Program-made: the position numbers and the translations under genes
Notes under the pieces: model-generated
The model's database searches: none
The model's input: the letters and a program-made list of their open reading frames with translations, nothing else
What the model was told of the DNA's origin: nothing
Shown here: positions 35,413 through 43,007 of the stretch, in pieces
Position numbering within the stretch: the first letter of the stretch is position 1
Layout: each line of letters begins with the position of its first letter
Source of the DNA: Neobacillus massiliamazoniensis
Lineage (GTDB): Bacteria; Bacillota; Bacilli; Bacillales; Cytobacillaceae
Direction: 5' to 3'
Assembly: GCF_001048695.1 (NCBI RefSeq)
Contig: NZ_CVRB01000001.1
Location: 930,001 to 994,000, forward strand
Length of the DNA: 64,000 nt

Positions 35413-37288
35413 TCACAACATCCTTGTGACGGAGAAACCAAAGTCTTAGTTGAAGAGCAGTTTGGTTATGAAGCAAATTATGCCACCCACGCTTTGGAAT
35501 AAACTGTGGAATAATCAGGTGAATGTGGCCTTCATGTCCGCGTTTTTCTTCAACAATCTTGATAAAGCGGTTCAGCGGTTCTAATACAGAACGATATTTA
35601 CTTTTAAGAACCACTAGCCTGCATGGATATCCCCATTCCTCCCACTTTCGTTCCATTTTATTGATTGACTCATCGTCAAACCCGACGTAAACCGCAATGG
35701 GATTGTCCCCTATGCTTTTGGCAAATGAAATGGTACTGTTAACCACTCGATGGACTCCTGAAACAAGGACGATTGTTGTTACTTCCCTTATTTCTGGGAA
35801 TTCTTTTGAAATATCAATATGTAGCTCCTGAGCGATAAAATTGTAGTGCTTCCGAATCGTGAGAGAGAAGAAAACCAAAATCGGTAAGACAACTAAAACA
35901 ATCCAAGCACCGCCCATAAACTTGGTAACTGCAAAAATAACGGCTACTATGGCAGTAATAAATGCACCAAATGAATTAATCGCTAGTTTGATTTTCCACC
36001 GAGAACCTTTTACCCTTAGCCAGCGTCGTACCAAGCCAATTTGTGCGACTGTAAATGATAGAAATACACCGATGGCATAAAGCGGAATCAAAGCATTCGT
36101 ATGGGCATGAAATGCAAGGATCAATATACTTGCACAGGCTGCCAACGCAATAATACCGTTTGAATAGCCTAGTCGGTCACCACGATTGGTTAACACCCGT
36201 GGCAGGTATCCATCAGCAGCAACAATTGCCGCCAACTGTGAAAACCCCGTAAAGGTGGAATTGGCTGCTAATATTAATACAATAAACGTAAACCAAATAA
36301 TGATCTGATATATGATGCTATGGCCAAAATATAATCCTGTTAGCTGTGACAGCATCGTATTCTGAGGAGATGGCGATATACCTTTCACATATAAAAGATA
36401 TGCAAAACCTAATAAAGTAAAAGAAGTAATGGATCCTAAAGCGATATAGGTCTTAATCGCGTTTCGTTGTTTAGGTTCTCTAAAAATCGGAACGGCATTT
36501 GAGATCGTTTCAATCCCTGTCAGGGCCGAACAAGCTGAACTGAATGCTTTAAGTACAAGCAAGGTGCTAATTCCTTTTGGCACTGTACCAAATGGCGGTG
36601 TAGTACTCTGGACAAATCCATGCCTCGTACATTCAAAAAGACCGGTAAAAATGATTATTACCATACATACCATAAAACCGATAGTCGGCCAGGCAAAAAT
36701 TTTTGCTGACTCTGCTACACCTCGTAAATTCATAACAAGTAGTAGAAAGACACAGCCAATCGCTAATTCCGTTTCATAAGGGGCTACGATAGGATAAGCA
36801 GAAGAAATTGCTTCTAACGCTGCTGAAACGGAAACGGCTACGGTTAGAATATAATCAATAAGTAATGAACTCGATGCAACCAGCGAAACCCATCTTGGTT
36901 TAAAATTATCCTTTGCAATTGCATAGGCACCTCCGCCTGATGGATAGGCTAAAATCCCCATTATGTAAGATGTAATTAAAATTGCTAATAAGATAACTGT
37001 TGATACGGTAATTGGAATAATATACCATTTCGCTCCATCACCAAGCCCCATCAATTCGGTCATCCCTGCTTCAGGGCCATAAGAAACAGATGAGTAAAGG
37101 TCTGCTGAAAGGATTGGTAATGCAATAAACCAAAGCAACTTCGTATGTTGACCAGAAAGCTCAGCAGTTCGCATTGGCCGTCCAATTAGAAACCTTTTCA
37201 CCATTCCAAAGTTTGTAAAGGAAATCCAAACGAGGAATAGAAGAATAATAAATAATAATACCTCAATCAAATGTCCAGGATGATTCAT
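35381..37288 (-). CDS. kimA: KimA-like (YdaO) high-affinity potassium importer
   Basis: 635 residues of the KUP-related APC-fold family. About 12 helices span 8-480 (SSVSYGPEAGMTELMGLGD, YPSGGGAYAIAKDNF, ACSALTGIETISNAVPIF). A cytosolic C-terminal domain (about 485-635) follows with QELHIDISKEFPEI and a universal-stress-like fold. B. subtilis KimA (607 aa) imports K+ and is shut off by c-di-AMP. The assignment is strengthened by the c-di-AMP riboswitch directly upstream. ATG follows AGAGAGG. Confidence 0.92.
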   Translation of the reverse strand: MNHPGHLIEVLLFIILLFLVWISFTNFGMVKRFLIGRPMRTAELSGQHTKLLWFIALPILSADLYSSVSYGPEAGMTELMGLGDGAKWYIIPITVSTVILLAILITSYIMGILAYPSGGGAYAIAKDNFKPRWVSLVASSSLLIDYILTVAVSVSAALEAISSAYPIVAPYETELAIGCVFLLLVMNLRGVAESAKIFAWPTIGFMVCMVIIIFTGLFECTRHGFVQSTTPPFGTVPKGISTLLVLKAFSSACSALTGIETISNAVPIFREPKQRNAIKTYIALGSITSFTLLGFAYLLYVKGISPSPQNTMLSQLTGLYFGHSIIYQIIIWFTFIVLILAANSTFTGFSQLAAIVAADGYLPRVLTNRGDRLGYSNGIIALAACASILILAFHAHTNALIPLYAIGVFLSFTVAQIGLVRRWLRVKGSRWKIKLAINSFGAFITAIVAVIFAVTKFMGGAWIVLVVLPILVFFSLTIRKHYNFIAQELHIDISKEFPEIREVTTIVLVSGVHRVVNSTISFAKSIGDNPIAVYVGFDDESINKMERKWEEWGYPCRLVVLKSKYRSVLEPLNRFIKIVEEKRGHEGHIHLIIPQFIPKRGWHNLLHNQTALQLRLWFLRHKDVVITTVPYHLKK

Positions 37289-37330
37289 GTTTTATGCGCC
37301 TCTCTCGCTTTCATGATGAATAGTTGCAAT

Positions 37331-37520
37331 AAAAAAAACCCTAAGTGATTTACTCTGGGGTCTTTTTCACACCAAAAAGTAAACCTTCTCTCTAACGCTT
37401 ACGAGGTTAGCTGTCGGATTCGGGCTTTAAGAGTAGCCCTACCTTTAAAAAAAGGATTCACCCCAAGTACTAAGGTACCATCATTGGTTTCCCCGCTCCA
37501 TTAAGATTAAGCGATATAAG
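37331..37520 (-). promoter_or_regulatory. c-di-AMP riboswitch (ydaO-yuaA class) with terminator
   Basis: The minus strand reads GGAGCGGGGAAACCAA, GGGGTGAATCC, GGTAGGGCTA, CCCGAATCCGACAGCTAACC and TCGTAAGCG, the conserved blocks of the ydaO-yuaA aptamer in order. A terminator (ACCCCAGAGT...ACTTAGGGT then T8, about 37331-37361) follows, just before the kimA-like gene. High c-di-AMP should end transcription. Confidence 0.95.
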
Positions 37521-37667
37521 GTTGCTTTTTATTTTATAATGTAAAAAATATATTCCTTTCACGACAATTTGTAAAGAGAAAAATGAAATGTTTGTAATAA
37601 AAACCGTTTTAAGGTTTTGAAATTGTAATGATTATTTGTTTTTTTCCAGAAATCCCATAATGAAATG

Positions 37668-37874
37668 CTAACCTATTTGAGATTCTTTTTTTAAATAGGT
37701 TGTTACAACGAAATCATCTAAACATATAATCCCCCCAAAAATAATAATTAATCCCAATACTTTTCGATCTAGGTTGAATTTAAAATTCTTGCCATACCAG
37801 GTTTGCGTTTTCTCAAAACTGTAATACGAAATAAGAAAAGCGGAAGCGCCTTGGTCAGCCCTGAAGCTGGACAA
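37668..37874 (-). CDS. doubtful 68-aa membrane ORF, 5' end lies in a repeat
   Basis: The first 15 residues come from a degenerate R3 repeat (37836-37876). The rest (YSFEKTQTWYGKNFKFNLD, then VLGLIIIFGGIICLDDFVV) has one hydrophobic helix and looks coding-like. It has no good ribosome binding site. It may be the tail of a gene whose front was replaced by the repeat. I recognise no family. Confidence 0.3.
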   Translation of the reverse strand: MSSFRADQGASAFLISYYSFEKTQTWYGKNFKFNLDRKVLGLIIIFGGIICLDDFVVTTYLKKESQIG

Positions 37875-37876
37875 TT
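37836..37876. repeat. R3 repeat, degenerate short copy
   Basis: AAAAGCGGAAGCGCC...GAAGCTGGACAATT matches only the two ends of the 14621-14797 element; the centre is deleted. Confidence 0.6.
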
Positions 37877-37913
37877 ATAAAGTCAATTTTTATACTTTCT
37901 TATCTTATAGAAA

Positions 37914-37946
37914 AACAAAAAACAGTCCGGCATTATCACCGGACTG
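37914..37946 (-). terminator. terminator of cold shock gene
   Basis: CAGTCCGG-TGATAATG-CCGGACTG then TTTTTTG on the minus strand. Confidence 0.9.
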
Positions 37947-37968
37947 CTATATGTGTTAGCGTAATAAA

Positions 37969-38169
37969 TTACTTCTTAGTTACGTTAGCAGCTTGTGGTC
38001 CACGAGCTCCTTCAACAACTTCGAAAGAAACTTCTTGACCTTCTTCTAAAGTTTTGAAACCTTCAGTTTGGATTGCAGAGTAATGAACGAATACGTCATT
38101 TCCGTCTTCTGCTTCGATGAATCCAAAACCTTTTTCTGAGTTAAACCATTTAACTTTACCGTTTTTCAT
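37969..38169 (-). CDS. cold shock protein (CspB/CspD type)
   Basis: 66-residue single-domain OB-fold RNA chaperone. RNP1 is KGFGFIE and RNP2 is VFVHYSAI. The C-terminus [10 protein letters not shown] is typical of Bacillus Csp proteins. ATG at 38169 follows AGGAGG; the longer in-frame start is not credible. It melts mRNA structure in the cold. A long leader precedes it. Confidence 0.96.
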   Translation of the reverse strand: MKNGKVKWFNSEKGFGFIEAEDGNDVFVHYSAIQTEGFKTLEEGQEVSFEVVEGARGPQAANVTKK

Positions 38170-38335
38170 AAAAAAAAATCCTCCTATTGGCTCCCACAAT
38201 AGCCATCTGTAAAATTCACCAAATTACAACGTAGATAGCTTTACCTTCATTTCCTCATCCAAACATCGGTTAAAACATTGAACAAGCTTGTAACATAAAT
38301 CTAACTTCGTGCAACGGCTGTTTAAAATTTATCAC
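38170..38335 (-). promoter_or_regulatory. long 5' leader of the cold shock gene
   Basis: About 150 bp of gene-free sequence between the start codon and a likely promoter (TTGACATTCGG region on the minus strand near 38350). Long structured leaders are usual for csp genes and mediate cold control of translation. The leader is inferred from the family and spacing; I did not fold it. From about 38350 to 38593 nothing else is visible. Confidence 0.45.
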
Positions 38336-38593
38336 TATTTAGGCCGAATGTCAAGAAAGGTAAAAAAGACAGAAAACTACATTTTTCTACGTTTTTAACC
38401 TTGTTTATTCACAAAGATATTCTATTTCCTTTACTATTTTGACTGCAATTCCGTTGGGGATACTTGGTATACCTAGACTCTATCTACTACCTAGCATTAT
38501 TACAAGTAAGTCGTTTTTTAATAGGTCTGTCTGATTTTGTTGAAAAATATATAGAGTATCTTTCATTTTTTTAGAGAATTCTCATTTAAACAA

Positions 38594-38803
38594 GATTCTG
38601 TTAAATATGTCTGTTGATTTCCGCTCTAGTGGCGGTCCGGTGAGCCTCCTCGGCGCTAGCGCCTGCGGGTCTCCCGCAGGACGTTGAATCATCATCTTTG
38701 ATTCAACACCGCACGAAGGAAATGCGATAGCATTTTCGAGGATCGAGCTCCTTCCTCTCAAATCAACATCGTGTCAAAATCAACAATGAGCTTTAACAAA
38801 GCT
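38594..38803 (+). mobile_element. MITE copy 4 (210 bp, internally shortened)
   Basis: Ends are GATTCTGTTAAA and TTTAACAAAGCT. An exact 8-bp duplication TTAAACAA flanks it (38586-38593 and 38804-38811). The GC-rich centre is partly deleted relative to copies 1, 2, 7 and 8. Confidence 0.88.
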
Positions 38804-38872
38804 TTAAACAATGATGTTTATTTTCTAAAAAAATGAATTTAAAAGTAAATAGCAAAATAATGGCCGAAGAAT

Positions 38873-39229
38873 TTAATTCTTCGGCACGATAGGCATTTCT
38901 TCTTCAAGATCTTTAAATTTATCTAATAAGGAAATAGTATCAACAAGATGATTATTAAAAATTTGTCGGGCAACCGCTAATAATTCGATAATCATCGGAT
39001 CCTTTAATGTGTAAATAACCTTATTTCCATTCTTTGTTCCTGAAACAATATTTTTAGCCCGTAAAATCATTAATTGCTGTGAAACAGCCGATCCTTCACT
39101 GCCAATAAGAGATTGAATTTCATTCACATTCTTGTCCCCATCAGCTAAAAGTTCTAAAATACGTATTCGCAAAGGGTGGGCAAGAGCTTTAAAAAACTCT
39201 GCTTTAAACTGTTGCATTTCTAAATTCAA
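38873..39229 (-). CDS. ArsR-family regulator paired with SulP transporter
   Basis: 118-residue winged-helix repressor: FKALAHPLRIRILELLADG, then recognition helix EGSAVSQQLMILRAKNIV and wing KNGNKVIYTLKD. It lacks the ELCVCDL cysteine motif of ArsR/CadC metal sensors, so the ligand is probably not arsenic or cadmium. TTG 39229 is spaced 9 nt from GGA; a GTG at 39238 is immediately on the site. It follows the SulP gene by about 20 bp and is probably its autogenous regulator. Confidence 0.85.
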   Translation of the reverse strand: MNLEMQQFKAEFFKALAHPLRIRILELLADGDKNVNEIQSLIGSEGSAVSQQLMILRAKNIVSGTKNGNKVIYTLKDPMIIELLAVARQIFNNHLVDTISLLDKFKDLEEEMPIVPKN

Positions 39230-39250
39230 ATGTTCCACTTCCTTGTTAAA

Positions 39251-40996
39251 TTAGAAGGTGGCTGTTAATTTTGCCTTTCCTTCTAGAGTCCCAGAGGCAG
39301 ATAGCTTTTTACATTCCCTAAATGCAAAATGCTTACATCCGAGGCATTTATTTTTATTTATCTGTGTAAGTCCGTATTGAATCGCCTCACCAGTATGTTC
39401 AAAAAAATGTTCATGACCAATCAAATCATATAGACCAGTCTTTTTTAGAACACTTTCAGGTTGTTCATTCAATCCCGATATCATAACTATACCACTTTTT
39501 GAAAAATTGTTCACAATACTTGCTAAAATGGCTTCACCAGTCGTATCGATCAACGGGACTTTACTCATCCGTAGTAAAAGAATTTTTGGCCGGTAGTTAA
39601 TCGTGCTCATAATTGTTTTTTCAAATGTTTGTGCCGCCCCAAAAAACAGTGGGCCATCGACATTAAAAATACTAATTTGTGGACAATCATGTGTATCTGT
39701 GACCATACTGGTCTCTACCTTCCCCTGTTTGTGATTGAGGTTAGGCAGCGCCTTTGCGGTTGTCGTAACATCGCTCATACGTTTAACAAACAAAATAGCA
39801 GACATTACTAATCCAACTTCAACAGCGGTTGTTAAATTGAAAAATACTGTTAATAAAAACGTTACAATTAGGACAATAGAATCCGTCGATTTCGTTTTTA
39901 AAATATGGGCAAAAACTTTCCTTTCACTCATGTTCCAAGCAACAACCATTAAGATTGGTGCCATGCTTGCCAATGGTATATATGAGGCTTTTGGTGCAAA
40001 GAAACGTAAGACGAGCAAAACCACCACCCCATGAATGATTCCCGATAAAGGGGAAACTGCCCCATTTTTAATATTCGTGGCGGTACGGGCGAGCGCGCCT
40101 GTTGCCGGAATCCCGCCAAATAAAGGTGTCACCATATTGGCAATCCCCTGCCCGATTAACTCTTTATTGCTGTTATGGCGACTATTGGTCATACCATCTG
40201 CCACTACTGCTGTCATAAGTGATTCAATTCCGCCAAGCATAGCGATTACAAATGCAGGCTTCAATAGTTTGATAATGATATCTACGTTTAAATTCGGTAC
40301 ATGTAGCTTTGGCAATGTGTTTGGAATCTCTCCATATGCTGTGCCAATAGTTGCCACATGCCCTGGGAAAAACAAGTTTGCTGCGAGTGTGGAAACCACT
40401 ATTCCGATAAGTGGACCTGGAACTCTTGGTGTCAATTTAGGAGTCAGGATCACCGTTATTAAACAAATTCCTGCCGTGAGCAAACTGTATATATTGATTG
40501 TATCCAAATGAACAATAATTTCATTGATGTTTAGAATAAATTCCTCATGCCTCTTAATTCCTACCAATCCAAGAAAACTAGCAATTTGACCTGCAAAAAT
40601 AGTGACGGCTATTCCTGTCGTGAATCCAATTGTAACAGGTCTAGGAATCCATTTAATGAGCGAGCCTAGTTTAAAAATGCCCATTAAAGTAAGGATGACC
40701 CCTGCTAAAAATCCTGCAATTAAGAGATTCTGATAGCCGTACGTCATCACGATTCCGAATACTATAGGAATGAACGCTCCCGTTGGACCACCAATTTGAT
40801 ATTTGGATCCACCTAATAAAGAGATTAGAATCCCTGCAACAATCGTTGTATAGATTCCATACTCCGGCTTCACCCCTGAAGCAATCGCGAAAGCCATTCC
40901 TAGAGGAATAGCGATCACACCAACTATTAATCCAGAGATGAGGTCTTTTGGTACATTTCTTAAGGAATAATTATGGAATCTTTTGTCAATAAACAT
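39251..40996 (-). CDS. SulP-family anion transporter with STAS domain and Cys-rich tail
   Basis: 581 residues. The SulP membrane domain (about 15-400) has the family motifs IAIPLGMAFAIASGVKPEYG and GGSKYQIGGPTGAF. A STAS domain (about 425-540: LLLRMSKVPLIDTTGEA) follows. The last 40 residues hold KCLGCKHFAFRECKKL, a CxxC...C cluster not usual in SulP proteins. Substrate could be sulfate, bicarbonate or another oxyanion. ATG follows AGAAGGG. It is co-transcribed with the ArsR-type regulator, which suggests regulation by a redox, thiol or anion signal. Confidence 0.9.
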   Translation of the reverse strand: MFIDKRFHNYSLRNVPKDLISGLIVGVIAIPLGMAFAIASGVKPEYGIYTTIVAGILISLLGGSKYQIGGPTGAFIPIVFGIVMTYGYQNLLIAGFLAGVILTLMGIFKLGSLIKWIPRPVTIGFTTGIAVTIFAGQIASFLGLVGIKRHEEFILNINEIIVHLDTINIYSLLTAGICLITVILTPKLTPRVPGPLIGIVVSTLAANLFFPGHVATIGTAYGEIPNTLPKLHVPNLNVDIIIKLLKPAFVIAMLGGIESLMTAVVADGMTNSRHNSNKELIGQGIANMVTPLFGGIPATGALARTATNIKNGAVSPLSGIIHGVVVLLVLRFFAPKASYIPLASMAPILMVVAWNMSERKVFAHILKTKSTDSIVLIVTFLLTVFFNLTTAVEVGLVMSAILFVKRMSDVTTTAKALPNLNHKQGKVETSMVTDTHDCPQISIFNVDGPLFFGAAQTFEKTIMSTINYRPKILLLRMSKVPLIDTTGEAILASIVNNFSKSGIVMISGLNEQPESVLKKTGLYDLIGHEHFFEHTGEAIQYGLTQINKNKCLGCKHFAFRECKKLSASGTLEGKAKLTATF

Positions 40997-41091
40997 TTGA
41001 ACCCTTCTTACTTTTTTAATTTTGTATATCTGATTATTTGAATATAGAATAATACTGATTAATATTCAAGTGTTTTTTTCGAAAACGGCAC

Positions 41092-41120
41092 TTGTTTCTT
41101 TCAGTTGAAGATGTTATACT
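41092..41120 (+). promoter_or_regulatory. candidate SigA promoter for the structured RNA
   Basis: TTGTTT (41092-41097), 17 bp, TATACT (41115-41120). Transcription would start around 41127. Confidence 0.55.
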
Positions 41121-41245
41121 TATTGAGCGATGAGCTGAGTTGTGTAAGTCGAGAAACATTCCTATACGGAACACACTATGTGGAGTGTGGTTTCTCGCCT
41201 CAATACGCGAAGGACGTCTGTTTGAACAGACGTCCTTTTTTATTT
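41121..41245 (+). ncRNA. candidate structured RNA ending in an intrinsic terminator
   Basis: A three-way-junction fold can be drawn with perfect pairs: GAGAAAC (41151-41157) with GTTTCTC (41190-41196) encloses two contiguous hairpins, TTCC/GGAA (41159-41171) and CACACT/AGTGTG (41172-41189). TATTGAG/CTCAATA (41121-41205) could close the outside but overlaps the likely start. The terminator is AAGGACGTCTG-TTTGAA-CAGACGTCCTT plus T run (41210-41241). It matches no class I know. It could be a trans-acting RNA or an attenuator for the AIM24 gene 65 bp on. Confidence 0.6.
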
Positions 41246-41309
41246 AACTTTTTCTACTAATCAAGTAAAATATTTATATTAAATTTTATAAAAAATGGGG
41301 GGAATTGGA

Positions 41310-42101
41310 ATGATGAACCACGAGATAGATTACAGGATTTATGGCGATGACATGCAATTTGTAGAGGTTGAGCTCGACCCTAATGAAACAGTTGTAGGAG
41401 AAGCTGGGAGCTTTATGATGATGGAAGATGACATTCATTTGGAGACAATTTTTGGAGATGGAAGCGGTGCAGGCGGAAGTGGGCTGATGGGCAAACTGTT
41501 TAGTGCAGGTAGACGTGTCCTAACTGGGGAAAGCTTATTCATGACGACATTCACAAATACTGGAATTGGCAAAAAACGCGTCTCATTCGCTGCTCCATAC
41601 CCCGGTAAAATCATCCCAATAAATTTAAGTGAATATAACGGAAAAGTGATTTGTCAAAAAGATTCTTTCCTTGCTGCAGCAAAAGGAGTTTCAATAGGGA
41701 TCGAATTCCAAAGAAAAATTGGTGTAGGTTTCTTTGGAGGAGATGGTTTTATTATGCAAAAGCTCGAAGGCGATGGTTTATGCTTCGTCCATGCAGGAGG
41801 AACCATTATTAAAAAGGAACTTCTGCCCGGGCAAAAATTACGAGTGGATACCGGTTGTTTAGTGGCCATGACGCGAGACGTTCAATATGATATTGAATAT
41901 GTAAAAGGTGTCAAAACAGCCCTTTTTGGCGGTGAGGGTTTATTCTTTGCCACATTAAGTGGTCCAGGATCTGTTTGGATTCAATCATTGCCATTTAGCA
42001 GGCTAGCAAGCCGAGTTTTCGCCGCTGCTCCTTCCCGCGGCGGTGCAAAAGATGAAGGCAGCATCGCAAAGGGAATTTTTGATGTATTTGGCGGGGATTA
42101 A
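41310..42101 (+). CDS. AIM24/TIGR00266-family protein
   Basis: 263 residues of the AIM24 family, a double-psi-beta-helix-like fold of unknown biochemical role, widespread in bacteria and present in mitochondria. Diagnostic stretches are VEVELDPNETVVGEAGSFMM, GKIIPINL, CQKDSFLAAAKGVSIG, GLCFVHAGGTIIKKEL and LRVDTGCLVAM. ATG 41310 lies 7 nt after GGGGGG; an earlier ATG at 41295 overlaps that site. A structured RNA with terminator is upstream and a terminator follows, so it is a single-gene unit. Confidence 0.9.
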   Translation: MMNHEIDYRIYGDDMQFVEVELDPNETVVGEAGSFMMMEDDIHLETIFGDGSGAGGSGLMGKLFSAGRRVLTGESLFMTTFTNTGIGKKRVSFAAPYPGKIIPINLSEYNGKVICQKDSFLAAAKGVSIGIEFQRKIGVGFFGGDGFIMQKLEGDGLCFVHAGGTIIKKELLPGQKLRVDTGCLVAMTRDVQYDIEYVKGVKTALFGGEGLFFATLSGPGSVWIQSLPFSRLASRVFAAAPSRGGAKDEGSIAKGIFDVFGGD

Positions 42102-42112
42102 GCTGAGTTATA

Positions 42113-42144
42113 AAAAGCAGGATCGCGAGTGGTCCTGCTTTTAT
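42113..42144 (+). terminator. terminator of AIM24 gene
   Basis: AAAAGCAGGA-loop-TCCTGCTTTTA. Confidence 0.85.
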
Positions 42145-42163
42145 TTTATAGCTCTCCCCTGAA

Positions 42164-42275
42164 ATATCTGCGAAACTCCAATTCGCAGATAAAATAAGAA
42201 TTTCGCAGATATTTTGGTTGTTTTCGCAGATATATTGAAAATTTGCAGATATAACGAATATAACCGCAGATATCT
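42164..42275. repeat. phased short array, CGCAGATA core
   Basis: GCAGAT at 42185, 42205, 42226, 42245 and 42266 (steps 20, 21, 19, 21), preceded by an inverted copy ATATCTGCGAAA at 42164. Same core and spacing as 6112-6180, 36 kb away. Confidence 0.82.
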
Positions 42276-42288
42276 TACAAAAAATACA

Positions 42289-42330
42289 AATCAGGTCACC
42301 AATAATTTCACTTGGTGACCTGATTTTTTT
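42289..42330. terminator. strong hairpin/terminator
   Basis: AATCAGGTCACCAA-TAATTTCAC-TTGGTGACCTGATT with T run; perfect 14-bp stem following the array. Confidence 0.8.
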
Positions 42331-42399
42331 AATTTTCCCCCGATATTTGTTTCTTTCGAATTCTTCCAATCACTTTTTCTAAGATTAACTAAAAATAAT

Positions 42400-42584
42400 G
42401 GCTTTGTTAAACCTGTCTGTTGATTTGCGCTCCAGGCGCTTCGCTTTCCGCGGGCGTTCAGGGGAGCCTCCTCGGCGCTTAAGCGCCTGTGGGGTCTCCC
42501 CTGCCCCGTACTCCCGCAGGAGTCTCGCGCCTTCCGCTCCAATCAACATAGTTTCAAAAATCAACAATGACCTTTAACACAGCC
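42400..42584 (+). mobile_element. MITE copy 5 (short form, 185 bp)
   Basis: Ends are GGCTTTGTTAAA and TTTAACACAGCC. An exact 8-bp duplication AAAATAAT flanks it (42392-42399 and 42585-42592). It lacks the roughly 60-bp ACATTGAATT...GCATTT block of the long form. Confidence 0.92.
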
Positions 42585-42629
42585 AAAATAATAAATGACG
42601 ATTAGAATCTCCACTTTTCTCAAGCCTGT

Positions 42630-42800
42630 TTATTTAGGAGTATTTTCTAGTATTTGAATGTTTTTGTCTCTCTCTCCTCCATCAGAAAGTTCCTCAGAAA
42701 ATTCTCGTTCAGCTTTTTTTCCCAGTAGCATTTCAGAAGACTGGATTGTTTTTGGCGCTAGGTTATTGTTCGGTGCTGCCTGTTCATTCCATTTATCCAT
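42630..42800 (-). CDS. small hydrophilic hypothetical protein (56 aa)
   Basis: ATG 42800 is preceded by AGAGGTGATAAA, a good site. The 56 residues begin MDKWNEQAAPNNNLAPK and contain SEMLLGKKAEREFSEEL, ending ENTPK. They are rich in Glu, Asn and Lys, with no membrane segment, and are probably unstructured. No family is recognised. The gene stands alone on the minus strand. Confidence 0.6.
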   Translation of the reverse strand: MDKWNEQAAPNNNLAPKTIQSSEMLLGKKAEREFSEELSDGGERDKNIQILENTPK

Positions 42801-42853
42801 TTTATCACCTCTTCTTTTTACATTAGTATTGAAAAAATGCCATGAAAATATTA

Positions 42854-42972
42854 AATGAAAACTCGCCGATTGGCGAGTCCGTTAGGACGAAGACAGAGTC
42901 GTAGTTGAATTTATGCGACATAGGAAAGTATAAATTGGAAAAAATTTATACTTTCCTATTAGCCAAAAAAAC
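42854..42972. repeat. dispersed repeat R2, long copy with 17-bp hairpin
   Basis: It shares its order of blocks with 1459-1545. It contains ATAGGAAAGTATAAATT (42920-42936) and its exact reverse complement (42943-42959) around a 6-nt loop. Confidence 0.7.
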
Positions 42973-42998
42973 CACTTGAATAAATTCAAGCGGTTTTT
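42965..42998 (-). terminator. terminator of amino acid permease gene
   Basis: AAAAAACCACTTGAA-TAAA-TTCAAGCGGTTTTT, just downstream of the stop at 43008. Confidence 0.85.
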
Positions 42999-43007
42999 GA
43001 AAAAAGA

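Noticed and set aside
41121..41245. Known riboswitch, 6S RNA or SRP RNA
   Set aside because: None of the conserved cores of these RNAs that I know is present; reported as an unassigned candidate instead.
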